Positions 31,792 to 40,969 of a stretch of 64,000 bases of DNA are shown here, one piece after another. A program made the translations under genes and the position numbers. How positions within the stretch are numbered: the stretch's first letter is position 1; each line of letters opens with the position of its first letter. Under the pieces are notes generated by a model, which worked only from the letters and a program-made list of their open reading frames with translations, searched no databases and had not been told where the DNA came from. Source of the DNA: Neoroseomonas soli (lineage in GTDB: Bacteria; Pseudomonadota; Alphaproteobacteria; Acetobacterales; Acetobacteraceae); assembly GCF_018129065.1 (NCBI RefSeq), contig NZ_JAAEDM010000013.1:1-64000 (forward strand). The letters run 5' to 3'.

Positions 31792-34098
31792 ATGACCGCC
31801 ATCCCGAACCTGCCCACGCGCGAACTCCTCGACAAGGCGACCGAGACGACGACGCGCGTGCTGGATCAGGTCCGCACGCTGACGGACGTGATGGGTCGGC
31901 ACGGGGCGGCCCTGCTGCCGCCGGTGCCGGGGGCCTCGGTCGCGCCGGAACTCAGGGACCTGGCCGCCCGCTTCGCCCGCACCCCGGCGGCGCTGGCCCA
32001 GGACGCGCAGGCCTACGCCACCGACGCGGCGCAGCGCTGGCTGCTCTTCTGGGACGTGATGCGCGAGGCGGGGAACAACTTCGTCGAGCACGAGCGCGCC
32101 GGCTGCCCGCCGGTCCTGTTCTTCGACTACGAGACGGTGGTGGACGGCCGCAACCTGGCCCGGCCGGTCAACTATGCCCTGGTCCGCATCACCCCACCCG
32201 AGGGCTACAAGCCGACCGACCCGGCGCTGCGCCCCTTCGTCATCATCGACCCGCGCGCCGGCCACGGCGCCGGCATCGGCGGCTTCAAGTCCGACAGCCA
32301 GGTGGGCGTCGCGCTGCGCCGCGGCCACCCGGTCTATTTCGTCGTCTTCTACCGCGAGCCGGAGAAGGGGCAGACCATCCTCGACGTGACGGCGGCCGAG
32401 GCCACCTTCCTCACCCGCATCGCGCTGGACCACCCCAAGGCGCCGAAGCCGGTCGTGATCGGCAACTGCCAGGGCGGCTGGGCGACGATGATGCTCGGCG
32501 CCGCGGCACCCGATGCGGTCGGCGCGCTGGTGCTGAACGGGGCGCCGCTCTCCTACTGGGCGGGCGAGAAGGGGCGCAACCCGATGCGCTACCTGGGCGG
32601 CCTCGCGGGCGGCGGCTGGCCGGCCTCGCTGATGGCGGACCTCGGCAACGGCAAGTTCGACGGCGCCTCGCTGGTGGCGAACTTCGAGAGCCTTTCCCCC
32701 GGCAACACCTGGTTCCGCAAGTATTTCGACCTCTATGCCGGCGTGGACACCGAGGCCGACCGCTTCCTCGAATTCGAGCGCTGGTGGGGCGGCTACTTCC
32801 TGATGACGACGGACGAGATCCGCTGGATCGTCGACAACCTCTTCATCGGCAACCGCTTCTCCTCGGGCCAGATCTCCCAGGGCGGCGGCGAGACCTTCAA
32901 CATGCGGGAGGTGAAGGCGCCGGTCATCGTCTTCGCCTCCTCCGGCGACAACATCACGCCGGTCGGGCAGGCGCTGCGCTGGATCGCGGACGTGTATCGC
33001 GACGAGCAGGAGATCAAGTCGCTCGGCCAGACCATCGTCTACCTGCTGCACGACCAGATCGGCCATCTCGGCATCTTCGTCTCCGGCGCCGTCGCCAAGA
33101 AGGAACACACCGAGATCGCGACGACGCTCGAGATGATCGAGGCCGTCGCGCCCGGCCTCTACGAGATGAAGATCACCGGCCACGAAGGCTCGGGCAGCAA
33201 CGAGGAATGGCAGGTCGAGCTGGTCGAGCGGAAGATCGCCGACATCCGCACCCTCTCGGGCGAGGCGAGCAACGAGGCCTTCCCCGCCGTCGCCAAGATC
33301 TCGGAGATGAACCAGCACCTCTATGACGTGCTGGCGTCTCCCGTCGTGCGCCAGTTGGCCACGGAGGCGAGCGCGGAGGCGCGCCGGCAGGCCAGCCCGA
33401 TGCGGACGCGGCGCTACATGCTCAGCGACCTCAATCCCTTCATGATGCCGGTGCGCGCCATGGCCGGGATGGTGCGGCAGCACCGCGCCCCGGCCGCCGC
33501 GGAAAACCCCTTCCTGGCGCTGGAGAAGGCCTGGGCCGACGGCGTCGAGAAGAGCATCGACACCTGGCGCGACATGCGCGACGCCTGGATCGAGACCGCC
33601 TTCCACGCGGTCTATGGCGGCCTCGCCGCCGTCGGCGTGACCGGCGACGACGCGGCGGCCGAGGCCGAGGTCGCGCGCCGCTCCATCGCCGCCGAGCCGG
33701 CACAGCTTGCCGATGCGCGCGCGAAGGTCGCCGAGGGCGGGTACGCCGAGGCCGTCATCCGCATGATGATCCTGCTCGCGGATGCGCGCGGCGGCGTGCG
33801 GCGTTCGCGCCTCGCCCGCTCCAACGCGCTGCTGACGACCGAGGCTCCCTTCGTCGGCATGCCCCCTTCCGCGCGCCAGGCCATCATCCGCGAGCAGACG
33901 GTCATCGTGACCCTGCTGCGGGAGGAGGCGCTCGCCACCCTGCCCAGCCTGCTGCCAGTCGCGGCGGAGCGCCGCAAGGCGCTCGCCGCGGTCGAGCACG
34001 TGGCGGGGCCGGAGGACGAGCTCGGCGACAAGGCGCGCGAGATGCTCGGGCGCATGCGGCAGGCGCTGGGGCTCGGCCCGAAGGCCGCGGTGGCCTGA
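31792..34098 (+). CDS. DUF3141 protein, PhaC-like alpha/beta hydrolase
   Basis: A 768-residue protein with an alpha/beta hydrolase core of about residues 100-480 and a long helical C-terminal region. The nucleophile elbow reads IGNCQGGW (Cys226), a GxCxG lipase box as in polyhydroxyalkanoate synthases rather than the serine box of lipases; FASSGDNITPVGQ and DQIGHLGIF supply the likely Asp and His. DUF3141 proteins are usually found with pta, ackA and fabI. The role may be polyester or acyl-CoA related but is not established. RBS GGGAGAG precedes ATG 31792. Confidence 0.84.
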   Translation: MTAIPNLPTRELLDKATETTTRVLDQVRTLTDVMGRHGAALLPPVPGASVAPELRDLAARFARTPAALAQDAQAYATDAAQRWLLFWDVMREAGNNFVEHERAGCPPVLFFDYETVVDGRNLARPVNYALVRITPPEGYKPTDPALRPFVIIDPRAGHGAGIGGFKSDSQVGVALRRGHPVYFVVFYREPEKGQTILDVTAAEATFLTRIALDHPKAPKPVVIGNCQGGWATMMLGAAAPDAVGALVLNGAPLSYWAGEKGRNPMRYLGGLAGGGWPASLMADLGNGKFDGASLVANFESLSPGNTWFRKYFDLYAGVDTEADRFLEFERWWGGYFLMTTDEIRWIVDNLFIGNRFSSGQISQGGGETFNMREVKAPVIVFASSGDNITPVGQALRWIADVYRDEQEIKSLGQTIVYLLHDQIGHLGIFVSGAVAKKEHTEIATTLEMIEAVAPGLYEMKITGHEGSGSNEEWQVELVERKIADIRTLSGEASNEAFPAVAKISEMNQHLYDVLASPVVRQLATEASAEARRQASPMRTRRYMLSDLNPFMMPVRAMAGMVRQHRAPAAAENPFLALEKAWADGVEKSIDTWRDMRDAWIETAFHAVYGGLAAVGVTGDDAAAEAEVARRSIAAEPAQLADARAKVAEGGYAEAVIRMMILLADARGGVRRSRLARSNALLTTEAPFVGMPPSARQAIIREQTVIVTLLREEALATLPSLLPVAAERRKALAAVEHVAGPEDELGDKAREMLGRMRQALGLGPKAAVA

Positions 34099-34169
34099 CG
34101 CGACGCGGGGCTTCCCAGCGGCGCCCCCACCGGGTCTAGGATGCGGCCGGAACACCTCCGACGAGGCCC

Positions 34170-35090
34170 ATGGCCGCTCCGGCCGATATCACTGACGACG
34201 TGCTGGACCTCGCCTTCCGCGAGGCCCGACCCATGGCTGCGCTCGCCAGTGCCGAGCGGTATCTCATCGCCCGCCGCGGCGGCCCGCCGCGCGTGCCGGC
34301 TGCCGTGATCCAGGCCCTGGAGGATCTCGCGGGTGGGCGGCCCGCGCCCTCCCCCGTCACCCGCGCCGCGCTCGCCATCGCGGATATCGTCGAGCGCCAT
34401 GGCGCCGCCTTCCCGCCCGGCGCCGAGCCCGCCTATCACGACCGGCACCACCAGGCCGAAGCCGTTCTCGCCATGGGCTGGCTCGCCGGGGCGGCGCGCA
34501 GGCTCGGCCTGCTCTCCCATGAGGAGGCGGAGGTCGCCGTCGCCGCCATGGCCGCGCACGACCTTCTGCATGACGGGCAGCCGCATGCCGAGCGTGGACT
34601 GCTCGAGCGCCGCTCGGCCGAGGCCGCCGCCGCCATCGCCGCGCAACACGGCGTGGCGCCGGAGATGATCGCGGCGCTGCGTCGCACCATCCTTGCCACG
34701 ACCTGGCCCTGGGTCGAGTCGGAGGCGCCCGACCTGCTCTGTCGCCTGGCGCGCGAGGCGGACCTCTTCGGCAGTTCCCTGCCCACCCTTGGCATGCGGT
34801 TGAGCCGGCTGCTGGCGCTGGAACTCGCCACCGCGGGGCAGCCCGCCGCGGAGACGGTGGCCGGCCACGCTGCACGGCTCGCGCTGCTGCGGCTGCTGCC
34901 GCCGCCGACACCGGCGGCGCGCGTCCTGGGGCTGGAAGCTGCGCGGGCAGCGCAGATCGCCGCCTACGGCGCCACCGCGGCGCGGTTGCGGATCGAACCG
35001 CCGACGCCGGATGCCGGTGCCGCGGCGCTCGACACCATGGATGCGGGCGACGCCGAGGCGTTGCTCGCCTGGGCAGGGACGGCCAAGTGA
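34170..35090 (+). CDS. HD/PDEase-like metal phosphohydrolase
   Basis: A 306-residue protein whose centre resembles the catalytic core of class I cyclic-nucleotide phosphodiesterases: YHDRHHQAEAV (residues 89-99; compare YHNxxHA), AAHDLLHDGQPH (129-139; compare HDxxHxG), LLERRSAE (145-152) and a downstream acidic position in READLFGS (Asp198). These supply a plausible set of metal ligands. The stop overlaps the GTG of a nucleotide cyclase gene, which supports a cAMP or cGMP hydrolase, but substitutions (Asn to Asp, Ala to Gln) mean activity is unproven. Confidence 0.62.
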   Translation: MAAPADITDDVLDLAFREARPMAALASAERYLIARRGGPPRVPAAVIQALEDLAGGRPAPSPVTRAALAIADIVERHGAAFPPGAEPAYHDRHHQAEAVLAMGWLAGAARRLGLLSHEEAEVAVAAMAAHDLLHDGQPHAERGLLERRSAEAAAAIAAQHGVAPEMIAALRRTILATTWPWVESEAPDLLCRLAREADLFGSSLPTLGMRLSRLLALELATAGQPAAETVAGHAARLALLRLLPPPTPAARVLGLEAARAAQIAAYGATAARLRIEPPTPDAGAAALDTMDAGDAEALLAWAGTAK

Positions 35091-36310
35091 GTGGATCGGC
35101 ACGCGGCCCGGGGCTGTTCCTCGTCTTCACCGCGGTTCTGGGGGTGGCGGCTGCGCTGCTGCTCGGCGCCGTGGCAATCACTGCCCTGGCCTCGCCGGCG
35201 GGGCTGCCGCTGACGGCCCTGCTGCTCGCGGTGCTCGGCGTGCTCGTCGGGCTGGGCGGCGCCGCGCTGGTGGCGCAACGCCTCTCCGGCGGCCTGCGCG
35301 CGCTGACGCGGGAGGTGGAGGCAATCCGGCGGCTCGACCTCGACCACCCGCCTCCGGCGGTGGGCGGTGCGGCGGAAGTGCATGCGCTCGGCGACGCGCT
35401 GGGCGGCACCAAGGGCGCGCTGCGGCTGTTCAGCGTCTATGTGCCGCGCGACCTGGTGCGCAAGCTGATGGCCGAGGGCGCGGAGGCGAAGCTCGGCGGC
35501 GAGCGGCGGCGCCTGACGGTGATGTTCAGCGACGTGCAGGGCTTCACCACCATCGCCGAGCGCATGGACCCGGAGGAGTTGATGCACCTCACCTCCACCT
35601 ATTTCCAGGCGCTGACGGACGATCTGCTCGAGCACCACGCGACCATCGACAAGTATATCGGCGACGCGGTGATGGCGATCTGGAACGCGCCGAAACGCGA
35701 CCTGACGCACGCCATGCATGGCTGCCACGCCGCGCTGCACGCGCGCCACCTGACACTGCGGCTGGAGGAAGACTTCGCCGCGCGCGGCTGGCCGCGGCTG
35801 CATACACGCTTCGGGCTGCACAGCGGCGAAGCCGTTGTCGGCAATGTCGGCTCCTCCGACCGCATGGCGTACACTGCGATCGGGTCGATGGTGAACATCG
35901 CCTCGCGGCTCGAGGGCATGAACAAGATGTACGGCACGCAGATCCTGGTTTCGGAGCAGACCAGGATCGGCGCCGGCAATGCCTTCGTCTTCCGCCCGGT
36001 GGACGTGGTGCTGGCGAAGGGCTCGCAGGACCCGCTGGAAGTGCACGAACTGGTCGGGCTGGCGATCGCCCCCGACCCGAAGGATGCGCCGCTGCTGGCC
36101 GACCCGGCGCTGGTCGCGCGGCTGCCCGCCTGGCGGGAGGCGATCCGCCTGTTCCGCGCCGGGCAGTTCGATCGCGCGTCGGAGGCGCTGCGCGAGGCCG
36201 GCGACCCCGTGAAGGACTCGCTCGTCGCGGCCTACGCCGCGCGGCTCGCGCGCTTCCCCGAAGGGCCGCCGCCGGGCTGGTCCCCCGTGACGCGACTGGA
36301 CAGCAAGTAG
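35087..36310 (+). CDS. Membrane-anchored class III adenylate/guanylate cyclase
   Basis: A 407-residue protein: two transmembrane helices (about 10-33 and 40-64) joined by a very short loop, a HAMP-like segment (65-118), then a class III cyclase domain. Metal aspartates are in MFSDVQGFTT (Asp149) and IGDAVMAIW (Asp193), the purine-binding lysine in IDKYIGD (Lys189), and the VN.AxRLE region ends with MVNIASRLEG; the usual D after YTxIG is a serine. A C-terminal tail of about 90 residues looks like the TPR-like region in related cyclases. It overlaps the PDE-like gene and is 7 bases before the patatin gene. Confidence 0.88.
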   Translation: MSGSARGPGLFLVFTAVLGVAAALLLGAVAITALASPAGLPLTALLLAVLGVLVGLGGAALVAQRLSGGLRALTREVEAIRRLDLDHPPPAVGGAAEVHALGDALGGTKGALRLFSVYVPRDLVRKLMAEGAEAKLGGERRRLTVMFSDVQGFTTIAERMDPEELMHLTSTYFQALTDDLLEHHATIDKYIGDAVMAIWNAPKRDLTHAMHGCHAALHARHLTLRLEEDFAARGWPRLHTRFGLHSGEAVVGNVGSSDRMAYTAIGSMVNIASRLEGMNKMYGTQILVSEQTRIGAGNAFVFRPVDVVLAKGSQDPLEVHELVGLAIAPDPKDAPLLADPALVARLPAWREAIRLFRAGQFDRASEALREAGDPVKDSLVAAYAARLARFPEGPPPGWSPVTRLDSK

Positions 36311-36317
36311 GACCCGC

Positions 36318-37340
36318 ATGGCGAAGGGCAACCGCAGGAAGATCAAGCTCGCGCTGCAGGGCGGCGGCTCGCACGGGGCCTTCACCTGGGGGGTGCTCGA
36401 CCGCCTGCTGGCCGATGACCGGCTGGAGGTCGAGGCGCTCGTCGGCACCAGCGCCGGCGCGATGAATGCGGCGATCGTCGCCGACGGGATGATCGCCGGC
36501 GGGCCTGCCGCGGCCCGGCGGATGCTCGACGCCTTCTGGGAAGGCGTGGCGGACACCTTCACCATGTCCCCGGTGCAGCCGACGCCGTTCGACCTGATGT
36601 TCAGCCCGGGCAATATGGATTTCTCGCCGGCCTGGCGCGTCGCTGACGTGCTGCAGCGGCAGTTCTCGCCCTATGAGCTGAACCCGACGAACCTGAACCC
36701 GCTGCTCGACCTGATTGGGCGCGTGGTGGATTTCACGCGGCTGCGCAGCGCGCCGGGTCCTTCGCTTTTCGTCTGCGCGACCAACGTGCTGACAGGGCGC
36801 CTGCGCGTCTTCGAGCGGAGCGAGATGAGCGCCGCCGCCGTCATGGCCTCCGCCTGCGTGCCGCTGCTGCACCACGCCGTCGAGGTGGAAGGCCAGCACT
36901 ACTGGGACGGCGGCTATTGCGGCAATCCGCCGATCTTCCCGGTGATCTACATGGGCGGCACGCCGGATATCGTCATCGTCCAGCTCAACCCGATCAACAT
37001 CCCGGAGGTGCCGCGCGACATCCGTTCCATCGTCGATCGGATGAACACGCTGGCGTTCAATTCCTCGCTGATGCGCGAGATGCGCATGATCCGCTTCGTG
37101 ACCGACCTGATCGACCAGGGACAATTGCCGAAGGAGAAGCACCTGCGCTGCTTCATCCACACCATCGACGCGGAGGTGGAACTGGCGGCGCTCAACGCCT
37201 CCTCGAAGCTGAACGCAAGCCGCGGCTTCCTGCGCCACCTGCGCGCGCTGGGCGTGGAGCGAGCGGAGCACTTCCTCGCCACGCATTTCGATGCCATCGG
37301 CGAGAGGTCGTCCACCGACATCGTCGGCAAGTTCCTGTAG
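36318..37340 (+). CDS. Patatin-like phospholipase
   Basis: A 340-residue serine lipase of the patatin family with all key elements: oxyanion loop GGGSHG (15-20), nucleophile GTSAG (Ser45) and the catalytic aspartate in WDGGYCGN. The C-terminal region matches the extended alphaproteobacterial form often annotated with DUF3734, which occurs near polyhydroxybutyrate genes. No signal peptide is visible, so it probably acts in the cytoplasm or at the inner membrane. It follows the cyclase gene by 7 bases. Confidence 0.9.
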   Translation: MAKGNRRKIKLALQGGGSHGAFTWGVLDRLLADDRLEVEALVGTSAGAMNAAIVADGMIAGGPAAARRMLDAFWEGVADTFTMSPVQPTPFDLMFSPGNMDFSPAWRVADVLQRQFSPYELNPTNLNPLLDLIGRVVDFTRLRSAPGPSLFVCATNVLTGRLRVFERSEMSAAAVMASACVPLLHHAVEVEGQHYWDGGYCGNPPIFPVIYMGGTPDIVIVQLNPINIPEVPRDIRSIVDRMNTLAFNSSLMREMRMIRFVTDLIDQGQLPKEKHLRCFIHTIDAEVELAALNASSKLNASRGFLRHLRALGVERAEHFLATHFDAIGERSSTDIVGKFL

Positions 37341-37402
37341 CGGCCAGCGCAGCCTTCATTCGCGCCGACGGGAGCCGGCGACGACCCTGGCGGCGATCGC
37401 CT

Positions 37403-38071
37403 TCAGGGCCCGGCCTTACCCCCGGCGGCGAGAAGGGCGAGCACCTCCTCGTCCTCGAGCTGGTGGAAATCGCCGTAGCAGCCGCCGATGCCGAAGGGGA
37501 TGTCGGAGACCTCGGCGCAGACGACGCGGTCGGCCTCGGACGAGATCGCATCGATGCTCTCCCGCGGCGCGACCGGCACGGCGAGGACCAGCGGCGTCGC
37601 GCCCTGTGCCCGCAGCGCGCGCAGCGCCGCGCGGGCCGAAGCGCCCGTGGCCAGCCCGTCATCCACCAGGATGGCGGCGCGGCCGCGCGGGTCGGGACGC
37701 TCGCGGCCGCGCAGATAGATCGCTTGCCGGCGGGCGAGTTCACGCGCCTGCTCGGCCTGCACGCGCGCCATGTCGGTCTGCGTCAGGCCGCAGGCGGCGA
37801 CGATGTCGGGGTTCAGCACCGGCTCCGTAGCACCTTCCGCCAGTGCGCCGAAGGCGAGCTCGGCATGCCAGGGCACGCCGAGCTTGCGGACCAGGAAGGG
37901 TTCCAGCGGCGCGCCGAGGGCTGCGGCGATCGGCGCCGCGACGGCCGCGCCGCCGCGCAGCAACGCATAGACGATGGGCTGTTCCAGCCCCAGCGCGCGG
38001 AGCAGAGGCACCAGCTGCTCCCCGGCCCCCTGCCGGTCGCGGAACATCGCATCGCCCCAGCGCCTGGCCAT
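37403..38071 (-). CDS. Phosphoribosyltransferase-domain protein
   Basis: A 222-residue type I PRTase with the PRPP loop AAILVDDGLATGASA. The N-terminal FRDRQGAGEQLVPLL piece places it in a family of uncharacterised PRTases found in many proteobacteria, not in the purine or pyrimidine salvage enzymes. ATG at 38071 lies 4 bases after the korB stop, so it is likely the last gene of the Kor operon. Its link to 2-oxoacid metabolism is unexplained. Confidence 0.82.
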   Translation of the reverse strand: MARRWGDAMFRDRQGAGEQLVPLLRALGLEQPIVYALLRGGAAVAAPIAAALGAPLEPFLVRKLGVPWHAELAFGALAEGATEPVLNPDIVAACGLTQTDMARVQAEQARELARRQAIYLRGRERPDPRGRAAILVDDGLATGASARAALRALRAQGATPLVLAVPVAPRESIDAISSEADRVVCAEVSDIPFGIGGCYGDFHQLEDEEVLALLAAGGKAGP

Positions 38072-38075
38072 GCGC

Positions 38076-39131
38076 TCACCGCAATGAGGCGTTGACCCGC
38101 TCCAGTGCCTCGGCGCCCGGGCAGAGCTCCGCATCGCCCAGCGCATTGAGCGGCGCCGGGACCGTGCCGAGGTTCTCGTGCAGCGCGGTCGGGTTGGGGT
38201 CCACGAAGATCAGGCCGGTCAGGATCTCGCCCGCCGCCTTGCGGTCCATGATCTGGTGCATGGCGGAAGCGCGGTCGGTCGGGTCATGGTCCGCATGCAT
38301 CTTGCGCAGGCGAAGCACGGACCCGTCGTGCTGCATCACCTCCGTCATCTCGCCCGGCGCGTAGGAGGCGGTGATCTCCTGCCGCGGCAGCATGATGTCG
38401 AGCCGGTTCAGCGCGTCGTTGTGCTCGCGCACGTAGTCGTAGGACTTGGTGCTGCCGGGATGGTTGTTGAACGCCACGCAGGGGCTGATGACATCGAGGA
38501 ACGCGGCGCCCTCATGCAGCAGCGCGGCCTCGATCAGCGGCACGAGCTGATCCTTGTCGCCCGAGAAGGAGCGCGCGACGAAGGTGGCGCCGAGCTGCAC
38601 CGCGATGGCGGCGAGGTCGATCGGCTGGTCGGTGTTGACCGTGCCCTTCTTCGCCACCGAGCCGAGGTCGGAGGTCGCGGAGAACTGCCCCTTGGTCAGC
38701 CCGTACACGCCGTTGTTCTCAACGATGTAGGTCATGTTCACGCCGCGGCGGATGCTGTGCGCGAACTGGCCGAAGCCAATCGAGGCGCTGTCGCCGTCGC
38801 CCGAGACGCCGAGATAGATCAGCTCCCGGTTCGCCAGATAGGCACCCGTCAGCACCGACGGCATGCGCCCGTGCACGGAATTGAATCCGTGTGCCGCGCC
38901 GAGGAAGTAGGTCGGCGTCTTGGATGAGCACCCGATGCCCGACAGCTTCGCCACGCGATGCGGCGGGATGGCGAGGTTGAAGCAGGCCTGGATGATCGCC
39001 GCGCTGATCGAATCATGCCCACAGCCGGCGCAGAGCGTGCTGATTGCGCCTTCGTAGTCGCGCCGCGTCAGCCCGATCGCGTTGGTCGGCAGCTTCGGGT
39101 GGTGGAGCTTCGGCTTCGGCAGGTAGCTCAT
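38076..39131 (-). CDS. korB: 2-oxoacid:ferredoxin oxidoreductase, beta subunit
   Basis: A 351-residue thiamine-diphosphate-binding subunit. GDGDSASIGFGQ to VENNGVYGLTKGQ is the TPP/Mg motif; CAGCGHD and GIGCSSKTP supply cluster or cofactor cysteines. With the alpha subunit it oxidatively decarboxylates a 2-oxoacid, probably 2-oxoglutarate, to the acyl-CoA and reduced ferredoxin. Its start overlaps the korA stop (ATGA). Confidence 0.9.
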   Translation of the reverse strand: MSYLPKPKLHHPKLPTNAIGLTRRDYEGAISTLCAGCGHDSISAAIIQACFNLAIPPHRVAKLSGIGCSSKTPTYFLGAAHGFNSVHGRMPSVLTGAYLANRELIYLGVSGDGDSASIGFGQFAHSIRRGVNMTYIVENNGVYGLTKGQFSATSDLGSVAKKGTVNTDQPIDLAAIAVQLGATFVARSFSGDKDQLVPLIEAALLHEGAAFLDVISPCVAFNNHPGSTKSYDYVREHNDALNRLDIMLPRQEITASYAPGEMTEVMQHDGSVLRLRKMHADHDPTDRASAMHQIMDRKAAGEILTGLIFVDPNPTALHENLGTVPAPLNALGDAELCPGAEALERVNASLR

Positions 39132-40969
39132 GGCGTGGCCTTGCGGAAGGGCAGGACATTGGCCGCCGCCGCCCGGTCGGCGATGGCGGACTGGATGAAG
39201 CGCGCGGTGATCGGCGTGCCGTCGTAGTGCAGCACCGGGACCAGCTTCGCGGGGTCGATCTCCTCCTCGTTGACGAGGAGAGTGCGAAGTTGGGCGTCGC
39301 GGTTCTGCTCCACCACGAAGACGCGGTCATGCGCCGCGATGAAGGCGGCGACATCGTCGTGGAAGGGGAAGGCACGGATGCGCATGGCGTCGAGGTGGAT
39401 GCCCTGCGCCTCGAGCGCCGCCAGCGCCTCCCGCATCGCGGCGGAGGTGGAGCCGTAGAAGATCACCCCGTCGCGCGCCTTGTCCTTCGCCGGCATGGCG
39501 ATCGGCCGCGGCACCAGCGAACGCGCCGTGTGGAACTTCCTCAGCAGGCGCTGCATGTTGTCGACGTAGGGGCCGCCATCCTCGGTGTAGCGTGCTTCCC
39601 TGTCGCGCGAGGTGCCGCGCGTGAAGAAGGCGCCCTTCTCCGGATGCGTGCCCGGCCAGGTGCGGTAGGGAATGCCGTCCCCATCCACGTCGCGGTACCG
39701 TCCGAAGCCCGCCACCATGTCGAGGTCCGCCGCGGTCAGCACCTTGCCGCGGTCCATCTTCCGGTTCGGGTCCCACTTGAACGGCTCGCAGAGCCAGTCG
39801 TTCATGCCGATGTCGAGGTCGAGCATGACGAAGACCGGCGTCTGCAGCCGGTCCGCGAGGTCGAAGGCATCCGCGCCGAAGGTGAAGCACTCGGCCGGGT
39901 CCTCGGGCAGCAGCATCACGTGCTTGGTGTCGCCGTGGCTGGCATAGGCCGCGGAGAGCAGGTCCGATTGCTGCGTGCGCGTCGGCATGCCGGTGGACGG
40001 CCCGGCGCGCTGCACGTCGAAGAGCACCGCCGGGATCTCGGCGAAGTATGCGAGGCCCAGGAACTCCTGCATCAGCGAGACGCCCGGCCCGGAGGTCGCG
40101 GTGAAGGCGCGCGCGCCGTTCCAGCCCGCGCCGATCACCATGCCGATGGAGGCGAGTTCGTCCTCCGCCTGCACGATCCCGTAGCGCTTCGCCCCCGTCC
40201 CGGGGTCCTTGCGCAGGCGGCCGCAGTGCTTCTCGAAGGCCTCGGCGAGCGAGGTGGAGGGCGTGATCGGATACCAGGCGCAGACCGTCGCGCCGCCATA
40301 GACCGCGCCGAGCGCCGCAGCCTGGTTGCCGTCCACGAAGATGCGGTCGCCCACCGCGTCCGCGCGCTTGAGCTGCAGCCCGATCGGACAGGACAGGTTC
40401 TGCTGCGCCCAGTCGCGGCCCATCTCCAGCGCGGCGAAGTTGGCGGGAACCAGCTTCTCCTTGCCCTTGAACTGGGCAGCGATGCAGGCCTTGACCGCCT
40501 CCACGTCCATGTCGAGCAGCGCCGACAGCGCGCCGAGATAGACGATGTTCTTGAACAGCTGCCGCTGCCGCGGGTCCGAATAGGCGTTGTTCGTGATCTC
40601 CGTCAGCGGGCAGCCGATGACGGTGATGTCGTCGCGGAACTTCGACTTCGGCATGGGCCGCGTCGAGTCGTAGAACAGGTATCCGCCCGGCTCGATCTCG
40701 GCGACGTCGCGGTCCCAGGTCTGCGGGTTCATCGCGACCATCATGTCCACGCCGCCACGCCGGCCCATGTGGCCGGCCTCGCAGACGCGGACCTCGAACC
40801 AGGTCGGCAGCCCCTGGATGTTCGAGGGGAAGATGTTGCGCGATGCGATGGGCACGCCCATCCGCAGGATCGACTTCGCGAAGAGCCCGTTGGCGGAAGC
40901 GGAACCGGACCCGTTGACGTTGGCGAACTTGACGACGAAGTCGTTCGTCGCGGTTATCGGCTGTGGCAT
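39128..40969 (-). CDS. korA: 2-oxoacid:ferredoxin oxidoreductase, fused gamma-alpha subunit
   Basis: A 613-residue subunit: a gamma domain (residues about 1-190, with NGSGSASANGLFAKS and CEAGHMGRRGG) followed by the pyruvate:ferredoxin oxidoreductase alpha domains (YPITPSTSLAEAFE, TATSGPGVSLMQEFLGLAYFAEIP). It lacks ferredoxin-type clusters, which the overlapping upstream flavoprotein supplies. ATG at 40969 is 16 bases inside the end of that gene. The KorAB type favours 2-oxoglutarate, but other 2-oxoacids cannot be excluded. Confidence 0.9.
   Translation of the reverse strand: MPQPITATNDFVVKFANVNGSGSASANGLFAKSILRMGVPIASRNIFPSNIQGLPTWFEVRVCEAGHMGRRGGVDMMVAMNPQTWDRDVAEIEPGGYLFYDSTRPMPKSKFRDDITVIGCPLTEITNNAYSDPRQRQLFKNIVYLGALSALLDMDVEAVKACIAAQFKGKEKLVPANFAALEMGRDWAQQNLSCPIGLQLKRADAVGDRIFVDGNQAAALGAVYGGATVCAWYPITPSTSLAEAFEKHCGRLRKDPGTGAKRYGIVQAEDELASIGMVIGAGWNGARAFTATSGPGVSLMQEFLGLAYFAEIPAVLFDVQRAGPSTGMPTRTQQSDLLSAAYASHGDTKHVMLLPEDPAECFTFGADAFDLADRLQTPVFVMLDLDIGMNDWLCEPFKWDPNRKMDRGKVLTAADLDMVAGFGRYRDVDGDGIPYRTWPGTHPEKGAFFTRGTSRDREARYTEDGGPYVDNMQRLLRKFHTARSLVPRPIAMPAKDKARDGVIFYGSTSAAMREALAALEAQGIHLDAMRIRAFPFHDDVAAFIAAHDRVFVVEQNRDAQLRTLLVNEEEIDPAKLVPVLHYDGTPITARFIQSAIADRAAAANVLPFRKATP

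Noticed and set aside
34170-37340. A CBASS or Pycsar defence operon
   Set aside because: There is no CD-NTase, no TIR or membrane effector of known type, and the neighbours are metabolic chromosome genes. Kept only as a speculative finding.
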